Assembly: GCA_963971405.1 (NCBI GenBank)
Contig: OZ020490.1
Coordinates: 8,790,874 to 8,854,873 of the forward strand
Source of the DNA: Psococerastis gibbosa
Lineage: Eukaryota > Arthropoda > Insecta > Psocodea > Psocidae
Length of the DNA: 64,000 nucleotides
Direction of reading: 5' to 3'
The notes below the pieces were generated by a model that did no database searches, had not been told where the DNA came from, and worked only from the letters and a program-made list of their open reading frames with translations. The position numbers were made by a program, and so were the translations under genes. Below, in pieces: positions 53,000 to 64,000 of the stretch (position 1 is the stretch's first letter; each line of letters begins with the position of its first letter).

Positions 53000-53300
53000 A
53001 GCCTGACCCCCCCCCCCCCCTCGGAAGTCTTCAGGGCGCTGGAGCTTGCCAGGATGGATCGGCCAAAATTCCAACTGATTACGATGGAAGTAATTGAGAA
53101 GATTTTTTTTGAAGAGGATTGAGTCACCCAAAACGGTCCAAACGGTACCCCCTTCCCCTTGTGATACTTCGTGATTTTTGCCGAACCCCCCCCCCCCCCC
53201 TTCGAACCCCACGTTCATGGACAACCACATAGGATGTGCTCCACGGTTTCTGGTTGGTCGCATCGCCGAAGATGACTCTTGACCGTAATGTGACCTGAGG
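53000..53300 (-). pseudogene. LINE ORF2 extreme C-terminal fragment
   Basis: Minus strand reads LTSGHITVKSHLRRCDQPET then VEHILCGCP: the C-x-ETVEHIL-C-x-C knuckle found at the end of many LINE ORF2 proteins. A poorly conserved tail with G-runs follows. Confidence 0.65.
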
Positions 53301-53454
53301 TCAGACACGACCCCCCTGTCACCAACCCCTACAAACATTGAAGTTCGCGAGCCACCCACTCAAAGCCACGCGAAGTAGATTAGAGTGGCAATATCGGCCT
53401 GTCGTCACCATCGAAATACTGCTGCCCCCGTTAGCGGCGCCTGATGTTGCGATG

Positions 53455-53625
53455 GAAGTCACTAATATCAAGGTATTGTCCTATCGGTATATGTAACATA
53501 CGCACCACCAGGAGAGGTGAGAAATGGTGAGGAAGGAGGCATTGGAAATGCCAACTCCATGGGTCCTTCCGCTTTGGCTTCCATTCCTGCCATGGCATCC
53601 ATAACACGTATATCTAAAACAAAAC
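53455..53625 (-). CDS. Possible exon of unknown gene
   Basis: After an acceptor-like GGTTTTGTTTTAG the frame reads MDAMAGMEAKAEGPMELAFP, MPPSSPFLTSPGGAYVTYTD then RTIP-stop. Proline/serine-rich, no family recognised. It could equally be LINE 5' sequence. Confidence 0.25.
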
Positions 53626-53744
53626 CACCTTGTTAGTGCCATAAACATGGAAATACTAGAGAAATATATGGTGGAAGTTGGCATCCCCCCCCCCTAATTG
53701 GAAAGTTCCCGCATTTTCATTAATATCATAATTCCCGACATACT

Positions 53745-54955
53745 AGAAAGGGCAGGTGTGAGAGGGAACCCGTTAAATTGGCTGAGATGCTACCTGACAG
53801 GGAGGATATAGACAGTGCGTCCTGGGGACCCTATAGCAATGACTAACGGTACCCCGACGGGGGGAAGTTTGTCTCCTCTGTTGTTCAACATCTACGTGAA
53901 TGATATTTGCAAATATCCTTTTAATGGAAAATTAGTGGCTTTTGCCGATGATATTTGTCTCCTGTATTCATGTGAAAAGGGGTCTGATGACGAGGATTGG
54001 TTAATGGTTGAAAGGGAGATGAATGAGGACTTAAATGTGCGGCAAACGTTATAAGAAAATTGGTTATAAATGTGCTAAAAACTAACTTTATTACATTTTC
54101 GTTAAGGCCCAAACTTGAGTCTGAACTTGCAGCTAAGGCACACTTGCTCCTATGCTACAACTGGCAAAACTGTCCCTGTTCGCCTGTATCTCAAATGAGC
54201 CAAGTTCAGTACCTAGGCGTCATCTTTCAAAATAATTTGAAGTGGGACCAACACATAAGTAAAGTAAATGGTTATGGCCGACAATTACTAAGAAAATTAT
54301 TTTTCCTCCAGAAATTTACTTCGAGAGACGTATAGAAATCATCACTTTTCCAATCCCGGTTGTCTTATGGGTTGGCAGTGTAGGGTGGTACACTTGAAAC
54401 TACTTTAACGCCGTTATATGTTACGCAGAAGTATTTAATTAGAACCATTGAAAAGGAGACTCGTCTGCACCGATCACTTCCATTATTTCGTCGCCTCACA
54501 CTACTACCCCTCCGATATCTATTTGTTTACGTCACACTGAGAATTTTTTTCAATTGATGCGGTGAAATGACTCATCAGGGAGCAGGTTACGCTCTAAGGC
54601 AGTTATGGACACTGGACTACGACCGCGAACCGCACATTATAAATATACCGCGTTATTTCTGGGACCTAGAGCCTTTAACATACTCCCTGTCGAGTTGCAG
54701 CGGGCCTCGAGTAGGGCAAAATTTATGGCAAAATTAAAACTGTTCTTAATATCTCAAGAGGGTGAACAAATGATCAAAAAATATAAAAATTAGAATTAGG
54801 ATACAGTATAACTTAAATTGAGATAAGTTTTTGGGCTATATGGGCTTACGCTCATCGCCGTCAATGATGTATTGTCGGAAATGTATTTATTTTGTCTCAA
54901 ATGTAGTTGTCAAATTTCTGGTTAATACAAAATTGTTATTATTATATTATTATTA
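53745..54955 (+). pseudogene. LINE ORF2 fragment (CR1/L2-like RT and C-terminus)
   Basis: Reads ERAGVRGNPLNWLRCYLTGR, GGSLSPLLFNIYVNDICKYP, GKLVAFADDICLLY (catalytic ADD), then in other frames QVQYLGVIFQNNLKWDQHIS and RPRTAHYKYTALFLGPRAFN. Several frameshifts and stops. It ends with a (TTA)n-like tail at 54936-54955. Confidence 0.8.
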
Positions 54956-54959
54956 CTTA

Positions 54960-55348
54960 AGAGTGTACAGCCCGTAGGAAATTGTCAGCCCGAAATTTAA
55001 TACTTTTTATTTTTTATTTAATTAACTAAGCATGTTATTAAAGATTTGGCTCATCAAAGTTGTAGAAGACTACTTCATGCATCATATTATAAGATATTTT
55101 AAATTTTCGAAATTGTAGTTTTTTCAGAAACATGCAAATATTTTATAAACAATAACTTTTCACGTATTAGCGATTTTATAAAGAAAAAACTACAATTTCG
55201 AAAACTAAAAATACCTTATTATATGATGCATGAAGTAGTCATCTACAAGTTTAATGAGCCAAATCTTTAATAACATGCTTAGTTAATTAAATAAAAAATA
55301 AAAAGCATTAAATTTCGGGCTGCCACTTTCCTACGGGCTGTACACTCT
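54960..55348. mobile_element. 389-bp palindromic MITE
   Basis: Almost the whole element folds on itself: AGAGTGTACAGCCCGTAGG at both ends, GTTAATTAAATAAAAAATAA, TTTCGAAATTGTAGTTTTTT and their inverses. Flanked by TA on both sides (or TTAA, which the ends would also allow). A second copy is at 9641-10205. Confidence 0.9.
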
Positions 55349-55359
55349 TAACATGCCAC

Positions 55360-58080
55360 TTCTTATGGCATGTATTGCCTTGCGTCCGGGCAGTTTGTCG
55401 ATGCTTAACAAGCTATTTTACTAAGTAGGATACGTACCGTCTCTGTTACGCTCACTGCCTGCTGCACAAGCTATTTCGTCAGGGGATACGCTGGCCATCA
55501 TCTCCCGACGTATAAAAGCATCAGCTTTCCTTCGAAAATAACAAATAAAGCCATTACAAAAGTAGCCATTACTAACAAATGTGGAAGATGTACCATTTCA
55601 CCAGATCTCCTTTGACCGACATAACGAATGATTTATTAATGTAAAAAAGGTGCAGCCTGCCGCATTAAGCACATCATTATTACGTATTAAAGCATAGTAC
55701 CCGCGTCAAGCAATTACAATACCTAGGATAGTAGGATAGTTCGGTAAGAGTAAAAATTTCAGTGAGTGGTAGCCTATATTTTAGAGCCAGGATTTCAATC
55801 AGAGTTCAAGTATACCCAAACCTGATATATTACTACATAATGGATCAAGAAGCGAAGGATGCTTTAAAGGCAATGACGAAAGCTATAACAAATTTAGCTG
55901 CCACAAGTTCTAAAAGTTCAAATACATCCAATATACCAAATTTCCCGAGATACACTGAAGGTGAGAATATCACTGATTTTTGTACACAATTTGGAGGGTT
56001 ACAGAAAAGTAAGGTACGTCTATGCATAGACTATTCTTGTGGTGTAAATCAGAACTTAGTTGTACCACAAATACAAATCGATTCAGTTAATGATCTACTG
56101 AGTGAAGCTGCTAAAGGGAAGATATTTGCTAAACTCGATATACGTAAGGCTTACTTATGCTTAAAACTGGATGAAGAATCTTCAAAAATACTTACGATTG
56201 CTACACATTTAGGCTATTACAAGTCTAATGTTTGGTTATGCTTCTAGCCCTGCTAATTGGCCTAAGTTTATACAGAAAGTTTTAGCCGATATTGATGGAC
56301 TGTCAATATTTTATGATAACATATTTATACGTGCTTCTACAGAAGAGGAATTGCATCGAATTTCACATTTAGTTTTTCGTCGTTTACATGAATACGGCTT
56401 AACGTTAAATAATGAGAAGTGTCAGTACTTTGTTACAAAATGTACATTCATTGGACATGATATTTCGCCAGGGGAAATTCGTCCTTCAAAAGATCATGTT
56501 GAAGCTATACATAGTGTTAAAAGACCTGACAATGTGTCACAGTTGAAGACATTTCTGGGCATAGTGTCTTTTTACTCGAAATATTTTGAAGATATGGCGA
56601 CAATCGCGACGCCCCTATACAATTTAACTCGCAAAGGTGTACCATTCAAGTGGACGAAACTTTGTGAAAATGCGTTTACCAAATTGAAACGACTTCTTAC
56701 ATCTGATAAAGTTTTAGTGCCTTTCGATCCGAAACTACCCTTACATCTTTCATGCGACGCCGGACCTACAGGACTCGGTGCCGTTATGAGTCACGTGATG
56801 CCGGATGGCAGTGAACGTCCAATCACGTACATACATTAACGTCTGACGAAGACAGAAGAGGGATATAGCCAAACAGACAAAAAATCATTAAGCATACGTT
56901 GGGCTGTTGGGAAGCTACATACTTACCTTATGGCAAATCCATTTACGTTGGTAACGGATCGTTTACCTCTTATTTATATTTTCGGACCGAAAAGGAAGAA
57001 ATTACCTCCTTTATGTGCAACGAGATTGTTACATTGTGCTCTTTTTCTACAAAATTTTACATTTACTATCAAATACAGAAAGGCTGAAGAACATGGTAAT
57101 GCTGATTTTATGAGCAGATTGCCACAGCATTCATCTGAGTTAGCATCCCTGGCTGATGAAGAGGATGAACTTGATGAATTTCTTGTACATCACCTCAGCG
57201 TTCTGCCAGTAGGTGCAACAAATCTGGCCAAAGCTACACAAGCAGATCCTACAGGACAGGAAATCATGAGGAAGTTACGGGCAGGTATTTCCTTAGATGG
57301 CCGGAAATACAAATAGTGCCTAACATGAATTCAAGTACCATAATTGATGTATTACAATCATTATTTTCACGTTATGGATTGTCTAAGACTATTGTAACGG
57401 ATAATCAGTCTTCATTAATCATCATGAAGTGTTGTCATTTTATCGCAGTTTGAATATCAAGCCAATCACCATTGCTCCATATTTTAGCCCTACGAATGGC
57501 CAAGCCGAGAGACTGGTGGGAGCTTTGAAGCTTGCGTTACGTACATTGGCTTACGCTAATGGTTCGCCAGTACAACGCCTGAACAATTTTCTGATGGCGT
57601 ACAGACGAGCACAGAAACAACCTTTACAGATGTACATTTTTCACCAAATGAAACCGTTGCAGTTCGAGATTACTACTCTCCATTACAGAAGTGGAAGCTG
57701 GGTACCATAATTGCAAGAGATGGACAATTATCTTATACAGTGTTAGTTAATATAATGGTGCACTAGCAAGAAAGCATGTGAAGCAATTACGAAAGGATGG
57801 TCAAGGACTTTTACCAACTTTGTCATACACCTCTACCCTACCAGAAGATATGGGAAGAAATGAAGAGGATTCCGAAACCTCAGTACTACACTCTTCGGGC
57901 CTTACTTCTACACCTTCTAACTCTAATCAAGCTACACCTACAGGTTCTACAAAAGTTGTTACGCCAACGGTAGATACTACAGTGTCAACAAGTTTGTCAA
58001 CGCCAGAGGCGCCACTGGCTATTCGTCGGGGTCGCCGCCAAGTAAAGCCGCCCTCAAGACTTAATTTATAAAAGAGTGGT
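55360..58080 (+). mobile_element. Ty3-type LTR retrotransposon, broken fossil
   Basis: Parts in order: a possible 5' LTR piece (about 55370-55570, with TATAAAAGC and AATAAAG), an RT region (about 56090-56480), an RNase H-like region (about 56700-57110), and the later part of an integrase (about 57430-57710) followed by a low-complexity tail. Family motifs such as KLDIRKAYLCLKLDEES, FIGHDISPGEIRPSKDHVE, LKTFLGIVSFYSKYF and SPTNGQAERL fit the mag-like/K02A2.6 group. No gag or protease seen and no matching 3' LTR found. It is broken, with roughly half a dozen breaks; it looks moderately old. Confidence 0.8.
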
Positions 58081-58389
58081 ATATCTATTATATTTGAATT
58101 ACTTAGGATTACGCGGGAAAGCTACAGCAGAAGACATGGCTACGTATGTTATTATTATTATTAAAAAAAACTGACATTAAAATAACAAGTAAAAATAAAA
58201 TAAAGTCAACATTATAAATAAATAACAAAAAAAAATGATTAAGCCTTGTTTAGAAGCACTGTATGAGTCTTTTGTCCCAAATAAGCGCTAGCTTGGGGAT
58301 GTGGGATGGTATTATGTATTGTATTTTTGTAATATATGCTCCTTGTCCAGGCAATACTGGACAAGGAAAAGAAAGAAAAAAAGAAAAAA
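58081..58389. other. AT-rich stretch after the fossil
   Basis: (ATT)n at 58149-58162. ATGCTCCTTGTCCAGGCAAT near 58336 repeats at 58673 (ATGCTACTTGTCCAGGGAGT). No gene. Confidence 0.45.
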
Positions 58390-58740
58390 AAAATATTATT
58401 ATTATTTTAACAAATATGGACAAGCCGAACTACGTGTTGCTATTCCGTCGGTGTTTAACGAATTACCCGAAGAACTACTCATAATACAATATATTGGTTC
58501 AGTTAAAAAATTAATAAAAAACTGGTTTTTACAAACGTAACTAACGTACAATGTTTTCTTTGCATATCGTACTGAGGTGACATTTTGTAACCAACTCGAC
58601 CAGACAAACCCCTAAGGGGGTTTTTGGTACCCTACCAAAAATTCTATGCCTGTAAATTATTGTACTGTAATATATGCTACTTGTCCAGGGAGTACTGGAC
58701 AAGGAAAAAAAAGAAATTATTATTATCAGTTATTCATTAT
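58390..58740 (+). pseudogene. LINE ORF2 end and 3' tail repeats
   Basis: YYYYFNKYGQAELRVAIPSV then FNELPEELLIIQYIGSVKKL is a LINE ORF2 end (the PxxxNxLPxxL pattern). The stretch GTCCAG-N9-CTGGACAAGGAAA (hairpin-forming) with an A-rich tail occurs twice, at 58345 and 58683. Confidence 0.6.
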
Positions 58741-58783
58741 TCCAAAATGGCCGCTGTGTGAAAGTCGTGCATTTTTTAGACTA

Positions 58784-59376
58784 CCGTAAAACGGCCTAAA
58801 TTGGGTCAATTTTCAGTGAATTTTTCAACTCATGAAATTGTTTGTTGTAATATTTCACAGTTATTGACGTTAATACATAGCAGCACGCACACGAGATTTA
58901 GCAGGAGTCTAGTTTTTCGAATAGAATGGCGACTAAGAATAAAAAATTAAAAAGACTGACCCAATTTGGACTCTAAGGATTTTTAACTAGTGCCCTCCCT
59001 CTTGTACCGCAGTTAAGCGCTACGCGTCTCATTTAGGTTACTCTTAAAACTATTCGAAAATGTCGAAATAAACATTATTCAATAATATTAGCGGCAAAAT
59101 GGATATCTTTTCTCAGTAATTGCCTATACAACTGAAGTTTTTTCAGGGTTTTTGGAATTCAAATATTTCAAATTTAACTAAGAATTAAAATAAACTAACT
59201 TAGCATTATAGGAGTGCCTCACTTTTGTCTAAATTATTTACGTTAGTTATTGTACTGTGTTTACAGACATCAACATCGCCATGATGCTTGTCGGTGGTTC
59301 TAGAATAAATTTTTTTAAACATTTTAGCGCGTTGAACCATAATACACTCTCTGACCCAATATAGCCGGTTTGACGG
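58784..59376. mobile_element. 593-bp mariner-like non-autonomous element
   Basis: Ends CCGTAAAACGGCCTAAATTG and the inverse of CCGTCAAACCGGCTATATTG. TA on both sides (58782-58783 and 59377-59378) fits Tc1/mariner targeting. GGGTCA continues the terminal repeat. No transposase frame. Confidence 0.8.
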
Positions 59377-59624
59377 TATATATTTTTTCGCTGAAACAGT
59401 GTACAGTGAAGTAAGAAGTGAAATTTTTAACCGTAAAGGTATTGTAAATAATTAAACTTACGTGAAAAACAGCAATTTCAAGAGACTATCCAAAATTAGA
59501 AGAAAACTAGTAAAGGTTCACAAACTGACAGTGTACAGTATACGCGTTATGCCAAGACTTGCAAGCAAGTTGATTTGAACGGATTTCAAGTTTTAACCGA
59601 CACTACACAACAACTGCCTATACA

Positions 59625-59944
59625 ATGAAGTGTAGGCAATGTAAAGATGAAATCCATGATGAGGCCATCCTAGTACGATGCCATGGAAAGTGCGGCGGTG
59701 CGTATCATCTAGAATGTTCAAATCTATCCATGAGAACATACAAAGCAAAGTCTGAAGATGCAAAACAGAAATGGGTCTGCATCGCGTGCAGAGATAAAAA
59801 GAAAAAAAAACGAAATAGATGCAGATATAGAGGTCAGAGAATCAGATTCAGAGCGTGAGGAAAACGAAAAAATATCTGTGGAAGAAAAGATAGACAAACT
59901 ACTACAGGGGCAAGGCAGAATGAGCAAAATCCTAGAATATTTTA
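59625..59944 (+). pseudogene. LINE ORF1 N-terminal part, PHD finger
   Basis: Starts MKCRQCKDEIHDEAILVRCH with GKCGGAYHLECSNLSM and KWVCIACRD: a Cys4-His-Cys3 PHD-type zinc finger, as in ORF1 of many insect LINEs. Then an A-run shifts the frame; the next frame reads EIDADIEVRESDSEREENEK and EEKIDKLLQGQGRMSKILEY, an acidic coiled-coil region. Confidence 0.75.
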
Positions 59945-60730
59945 CATTGGCGTAAATAGGGGGCCCCAGGATTTCTGGTGGCAAAGACTTTTTTGGAGGC
60001 TAAAGGCATAATATCCACAATAATGAAAGGAAATTAATTCGTAGCTTGCATATTTTACAAGAAAAAAAACCAATATATTGACGAAGTACATTCACAAAAA
60101 TATATATAAAAATAAAATAAAAATATAAAAACTCAAAATGCTTAAAACCCCAATACTTCAGAGCTATTTTTTTCCAAATTTTTCTCCGGGGGAGACCGCC
60201 GGGCCCCCCTCAATGGTAGGTTTATTCGTAGTTATACAATATCTCAATTGTACTGCCTGCAAAAATTCGCGTAAATAGGGGGTCCTGGGCTAATTAATTC
60301 TTGGTATGCTTATTTCACATGAAAGACATTTAGACATCATGAAAAAAATCAAAATATTGACCAAGTAGATTCACAAAAATATATTACTCAAAATACTTAA
60401 AAACCCCAATATTTCAGACCTATTTTTCCAAAATTTTTCTTCGGGGGAGACCCCCGGGCCCCCCTCAGTGGTTGGTTTTTTCGTCTGCAAAATCTGAACA
60501 GTTTCAGTTACTGTACTACTTGCAAAATGCGTAAAACCTCCCTAATATGGGTCTATTCATCAAGTTTTTTCTCCCGGGGGGACCCCCGGGCCCCCCTTTC
60601 TCCAAGGTAGAATATTCGTAAAGCCTCACTAATTTGGGCCAATTTATCCATGTTTTTTTCTCCGATGGTTCAAAGTCTTGGGGTCCTAAAGTCCCCCCCC
60701 CCCCAGAAATTTTGGGAATTTACGCCAATG
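59945..60730. mobile_element. 786-bp DNA transposon inserted in LINE ORF1
   Basis: Ends CATTGGCGTAAAT and its exact inverse ATTTACGCCAATG. Inside are four ~110-130 bp repeats centred on GAGACCCCCGGGCCCCCCTC, each near an AATATTTCAGACCTATTTTT-like stretch. It shares this CCCGGG repeat with 22190-22746. No transposase frame. Confidence 0.75.
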
Positions 60731-60744
60731 ATGTTTAATGAATA

Positions 60745-61272
60745 CAATGGCAAAGGAACTGGAAAAGAGGGATGATAGAATAAAGAGATTAGAAAACCAA
60801 CTCCAAGACCTTCAACAACAAGCCCGAAAGAAAACAACACAACCTACCGCAAAGTGAAGACGAAGACAATGATTTATTACAGCTGAAAATACAATGTGTT
60901 ACAAAAGAGCTGGGGGTTGATTTGGCAAATGTCGACATTGAAGAATGCTTTAGAATCAATTCAAAAAATACGGACAAGCCTAAACCTATAGTAGTACAGT
61001 TTGCATCAAGAAAAGTGACAAACAAAATAATTGCGCAGAGAAAGAAAATTATTACCCAAGACCAAGCATTGCAGAATGGGAGTGAAGAAAGAATTTACAT
61101 CAACGAAAACCTGACCCGTTTCAACAAGGATCTCCTTTATAAAACTAAAGAAGAGGCAAAGAAGAGAGGGTTCAAATATGTTTGGACATCAGAGGGTACA
61201 ATATTAATGAAAAAAGAAGAAAGGGCAAGAGTAAAAAAAATTAAAAGTGTAGAAGACTTAGATAACTTGTAG
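60745..61272 (+). pseudogene. LINE ORF1 C-terminal part, FP-like domain
   Basis: Begins with a coiled coil (MAKELEKRDDRIKRLENQLQ), then LLQLKIQCVTKELGVDLANV, DIEECFRINSKNTDKPKPIV, VQFASRKVTNKIIAQRKKII and IYINENLTRFNKDLLYKTKE. This is the baculovirus-FP-type C-terminal domain typical of insect LINE ORF1 proteins, involved in RNA binding. One frameshift near 60850. Confidence 0.75.
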
Positions 61273-61910
61273 CATTCTTGTAAAAATGTTGCAACTTTCC
61301 CCAAAAACACTAAAAATAAAATAATGAGTGAAAAAGAAAAAAAAAGAAAAGAAAAAAAAAGCAATTTTATTGTAGTAAAGTCGATGTAGGCCGATGTAAG
61401 TCAAAAGGATGATGAATTCTAATTGTAAAGACGTTAGAGTACTGCACCTTAATGTAAGAAAAATTAAAAAAAAAAAAGCTACAATGAGTTAGAAATATTA
61501 TAAACACAAGTAAACCCGGAAATATTATCCATAATATGTAAAACGGATTTTAAAACTTATGAAGAAGATTTACAGTACATAACTTGCACAATTACAATAA
61601 AAAAAATTTTCCGGTTAGTTATCAACGTGCAATAAAAATCTTAAAATTTAAAATTATAAAATGTAATTATTTCGATAATAAATACTGTATAAATCAGCTA
61701 GATATCAATTGCATAGCCTACAATAAATATGCGGACTGAGAATATAGGCAAGACCTATTGAAAATACATAAAAAAAAGTTGTAACATTTAGTTAAGAAGA
61801 CGCCACCCCCGACAAGCAGAAGCTTATTTGGGGGTGGTCGTGATTTGTAATTAGCATATATTTACTTCGCATTAATATAATCCCCTAGCTGGCGGAGTAA
61901 CCAGTTAAGG

Positions 61911-62803
61911 GAAAAAAAAAGTTTTAAGGAACATGGCATAAAAAAGTTAATTATTCTTTTGTACTTTAATCCACCATAAATACAGTTATTAAAACCTACA
62001 AACTCTTTTTACTAAAACTACAACAGTAGCCGCGCTAATTACAAAAGCGGTACTTATTTACAAACACTGAAATTTCCGAAATTACGGTTATTCCATTGCT
62101 TAACGCAAAATGAGAAAAGTATGGATTTGGAATGTTTTGGTACTGTACGACACTGTAACCTTTTCGATTGCACCATTTGGTTATGCCTTGCATCCAATGC
62201 ATTTCCCCTATACAGATATAATGAAAACACTTAGGACTGTTTTGTTCGAATGTTGTATACAAAACTACAAAGCTTCTGTATTCCATATTAGATGTAAAAA
62301 TACGATCGTAGGGTGTCATAAAATAAAAAACATGTTCATCTTAGTTTTGGTATACAGTATGTGGCCGTTAACTTTTGGAACTCATCCCTCAGTGGCTGAT
62401 ACTGTTGGCGTCTCAGAACAGCCTCGGAATTAGGGACACGATCTCTCCAAGATATGTGCTGCATTCATCTGCATTTCCACATTACAATAAAAATGTTTAC
62501 ATAGGCCAACTAACACTTGTTTTGTACCTATTTTTCGACATTCCTGTCGGACTAATTTTGTTTTTCGTTGAAACAATAGGGATTTTATAAGGAGAGACTA
62601 GTGGAGCACATATCAGAATTAATTGAGCCGTAAATATGCCTACTTCTGGAGTAGGCTACCTATATGATAATATTGCATCCCAGTGCTAGTGAAGGCTGGG
62701 TGAGTAACGTGCTTCTTCGATCAACGAAAGCGATGAAGGACTGCAATACAGATTATCATGAAGACATGACAGTGACAGTCTATCTTTTGGAAGAGTAGGT
62801 TGA
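61911..62803. other. Non-coding, nothing recognised
   Basis: Open frames here (for example 62110-62433) show no family features. No repeat family identified. Confidence 0.4.
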
Positions 62804-63481
62804 GACACAACTCCTAGAGTACTTACTGCAAATGGTCTCGACATTACCGAAGCGGCTGACGTCCGGTTCCTAGGCATCACCTTCGATTCAAACCTTAATT
62901 GGCGACGACATATTGACATATTATGTAGGAAACTCTCATCAACGGTGTTCCTTATGAGAAACCTATCCTTTGTCGCTGGTAATGACATTCTAAAGGTAAT
63001 ATACTATAGTCTCATGCAATCTCACCTGTCGTATGGCGTAGCCCTATGGGGAAATTCTTCAGACTGCACTAGGGCTTTCCGCCTGCAAAAAAAGGCTGTG
63101 CGACTTCTGGCAGGAATATTGGACCAGCGTGTGTCATGCCGATCACTATTCCCTAGTTTGGGTATCCTCACTCTCCCTGCTCTATTTATATTAGACCTGA
63201 CAATTTATGTCAGGAGGGAGGGACTGGGGCTTAAAAATTATGAAATTCACCACCGTTACACACGGAGAAGGGGTGACATTCACTTGGGAGCAGTTAGACT
63301 CTCTAAGGTACTAAAGGGACCCTTCCAACTCGGTTCCAGACTGTTTAATAAGCTCCCACAGGGTCTAAAAAGAGAAGATATTAGAACAAACGCTTTCAAG
63401 AGCAAGGTGAAGGGACTCATGGTGAGTTGTTGCCCTTACTCCGTCAATGAATTCCTAGCGACCAACCTCCCTCCCTGCTGA
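62804..63481 (+). pseudogene. LINE ORF2 C-terminal fragment, open for 225 codons
   Basis: Reads DVRFLGITFDSNLNWRRHID, YYSLMQSHLSYGVALWGNSS, RLQKKAVRLLAGILDQRVSC, SLGILTLPALFILDLTIYVR, HHRYTRRRGDIHLGAVRLSK and GSRLFNKLPQGLKREDIRTN, then a natural stop. This is the post-RT region of a CR1/Jockey-group LINE, 5'-truncated after a stop at 62801-62803. It has no internal stops, so the insertion is probably recent. Confidence 0.85.
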
Positions 63482-64000
63482 CATTCTCTTCATACTTATA
63501 AGTGCCTATTGTCTGTTGTCAAACACTTATGAATAACAGTAGCATATACGATGCCATGTATATTAAATAATTTATTTAAATATAATGTTAAATAAAATTT
63601 AACATTAATTATTATTTTGAAATCTGTAAATTTATTAATTTGAATACCTATAGGAACTCGACAAAAATAATTTCGCCTGTTTATCAAAACTGGCCTTTTT
63701 GGTAAAAATATTAAGTCCAATCTTATCACTGATAATTTAAAGAGCCAGTGGGAAAAGATTTAGTTAAACTTATTAAACATTAGAATGTCAAACTAAAATT
63801 ATTTTTTGGATAATCTTTTATACCACAAACAAAACCCCATGTGATGATATGGACTTTTCTCTCATTGTTTTTCAAAAATATTGACTCTTAAATAGCCAAA
63901 ATGATATAGTCTAGACTTGATGTTTTTATATTATGTATATGGTAGATCTAATTGTAGTTTTGACGGTGCCGAGCACATACTGTATCTTTATATCTATATC
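63482..64000. other. AT-rich, nothing recognised
   Basis: No coding or repeat family seen. The LINE 3' UTR presumably takes up the first part. Confidence 0.4.

Larger units (their letters stand above)
59380..61910 (+). mobile_element. PHD-type LINE, internally deleted and interrupted
   Basis: Holds a 5' region, ORF1 in two parts split by a DNA transposon (59945-60730), a decayed ORF2 start (HLNVRKI... near 61440-61590), and then a 3' UTR with a CCACCCCC / GGGGGTGG hairpin (61803-61839) and an A-tail (61911-61919). Most of ORF2 is missing. Confidence 0.75.

Noticed and set aside
52994-53359. Glycine-rich minus-strand frame of 121 codons
   Set aside because: The glycines come from C-runs on the plus strand; the informative frame in this stretch is the LINE knuckle (ETVEHILCGCP) in another register.
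62110-62433. 107-codon plus-strand open frame
   Set aside because: No motif, no splice context, and no similarity to a recognisable family by eye.

Overview
The window is eukaryotic DNA, AT-rich and very rich in repeats. An arthropod, most likely an insect, fits best: there is a Jockey-type LINE with zinc knuckles, a LINE whose ORF1 starts with a PHD finger, tRNA-derived SINEs, Penelope-like and Ty3-type retroelements, a THAP/P-element transposase, pogo/Tigger remnants, and C2H2 zinc-finger exons without a KRAB box. I cannot name the species.

Region 1-9185 is a diverged tandem duplication of a ~4.5 kb non-coding unit. Several transposons inserted in only one of the two copies, so the paired copy supplies the empty site. 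Regions 12.3-27.6 kb and 40.2-52.9 kb are two copies of one minus-strand locus. Each carries a terminal C2H2 zinc-finger exon (12297-13498 and 40517-41415). Upstream of it lie small exons of exact, repeated size: four 117-bp exons (type S), four 96-bp exons (type K), and a tandem array of exons (type R) coding a basic AERMRDYRARKK motif. All these exons have phase-1 boundaries at both ends, so any combination stays in frame with the zinc fingers. This modular exon array is the most interesting system here. Locus 2 lost about four fingers when a MITE inserted and the neighbouring sequence was deleted.

Between and inside the loci are many mobile elements. They include Penelope-like and pogo/Tigger remnants (16.9-20.0 kb), a MITE group with 3-bp target duplications and a shared palindromic core (3.0, 20.9, 27.1, 27.9, 32.6 and 40.3 kb), and a P-element-like transposase gene in three exons (38.4 to 32.8 kb, minus) with its catalytic triad intact but its first exon cut. 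An almost complete Jockey LINE lies at 42.3-46.8 kb. A 579-bp insert at 41690-42268 carries a hammerhead-ribozyme-like core.

Region 53-64 kb holds LINE fragments, a palindromic MITE, a broken Ty3-type fossil (about 55.4-58.1 kb), a mariner-like MITE, and a PHD-type LINE whose ORF1 is split by a 786-bp DNA transposon. No tRNA, rRNA or CRISPR gene was found; the tRNA-like stretches are SINE-like repeats. Apart from the two zinc-finger loci, and perhaps the THAP gene, nothing looks like a host gene.
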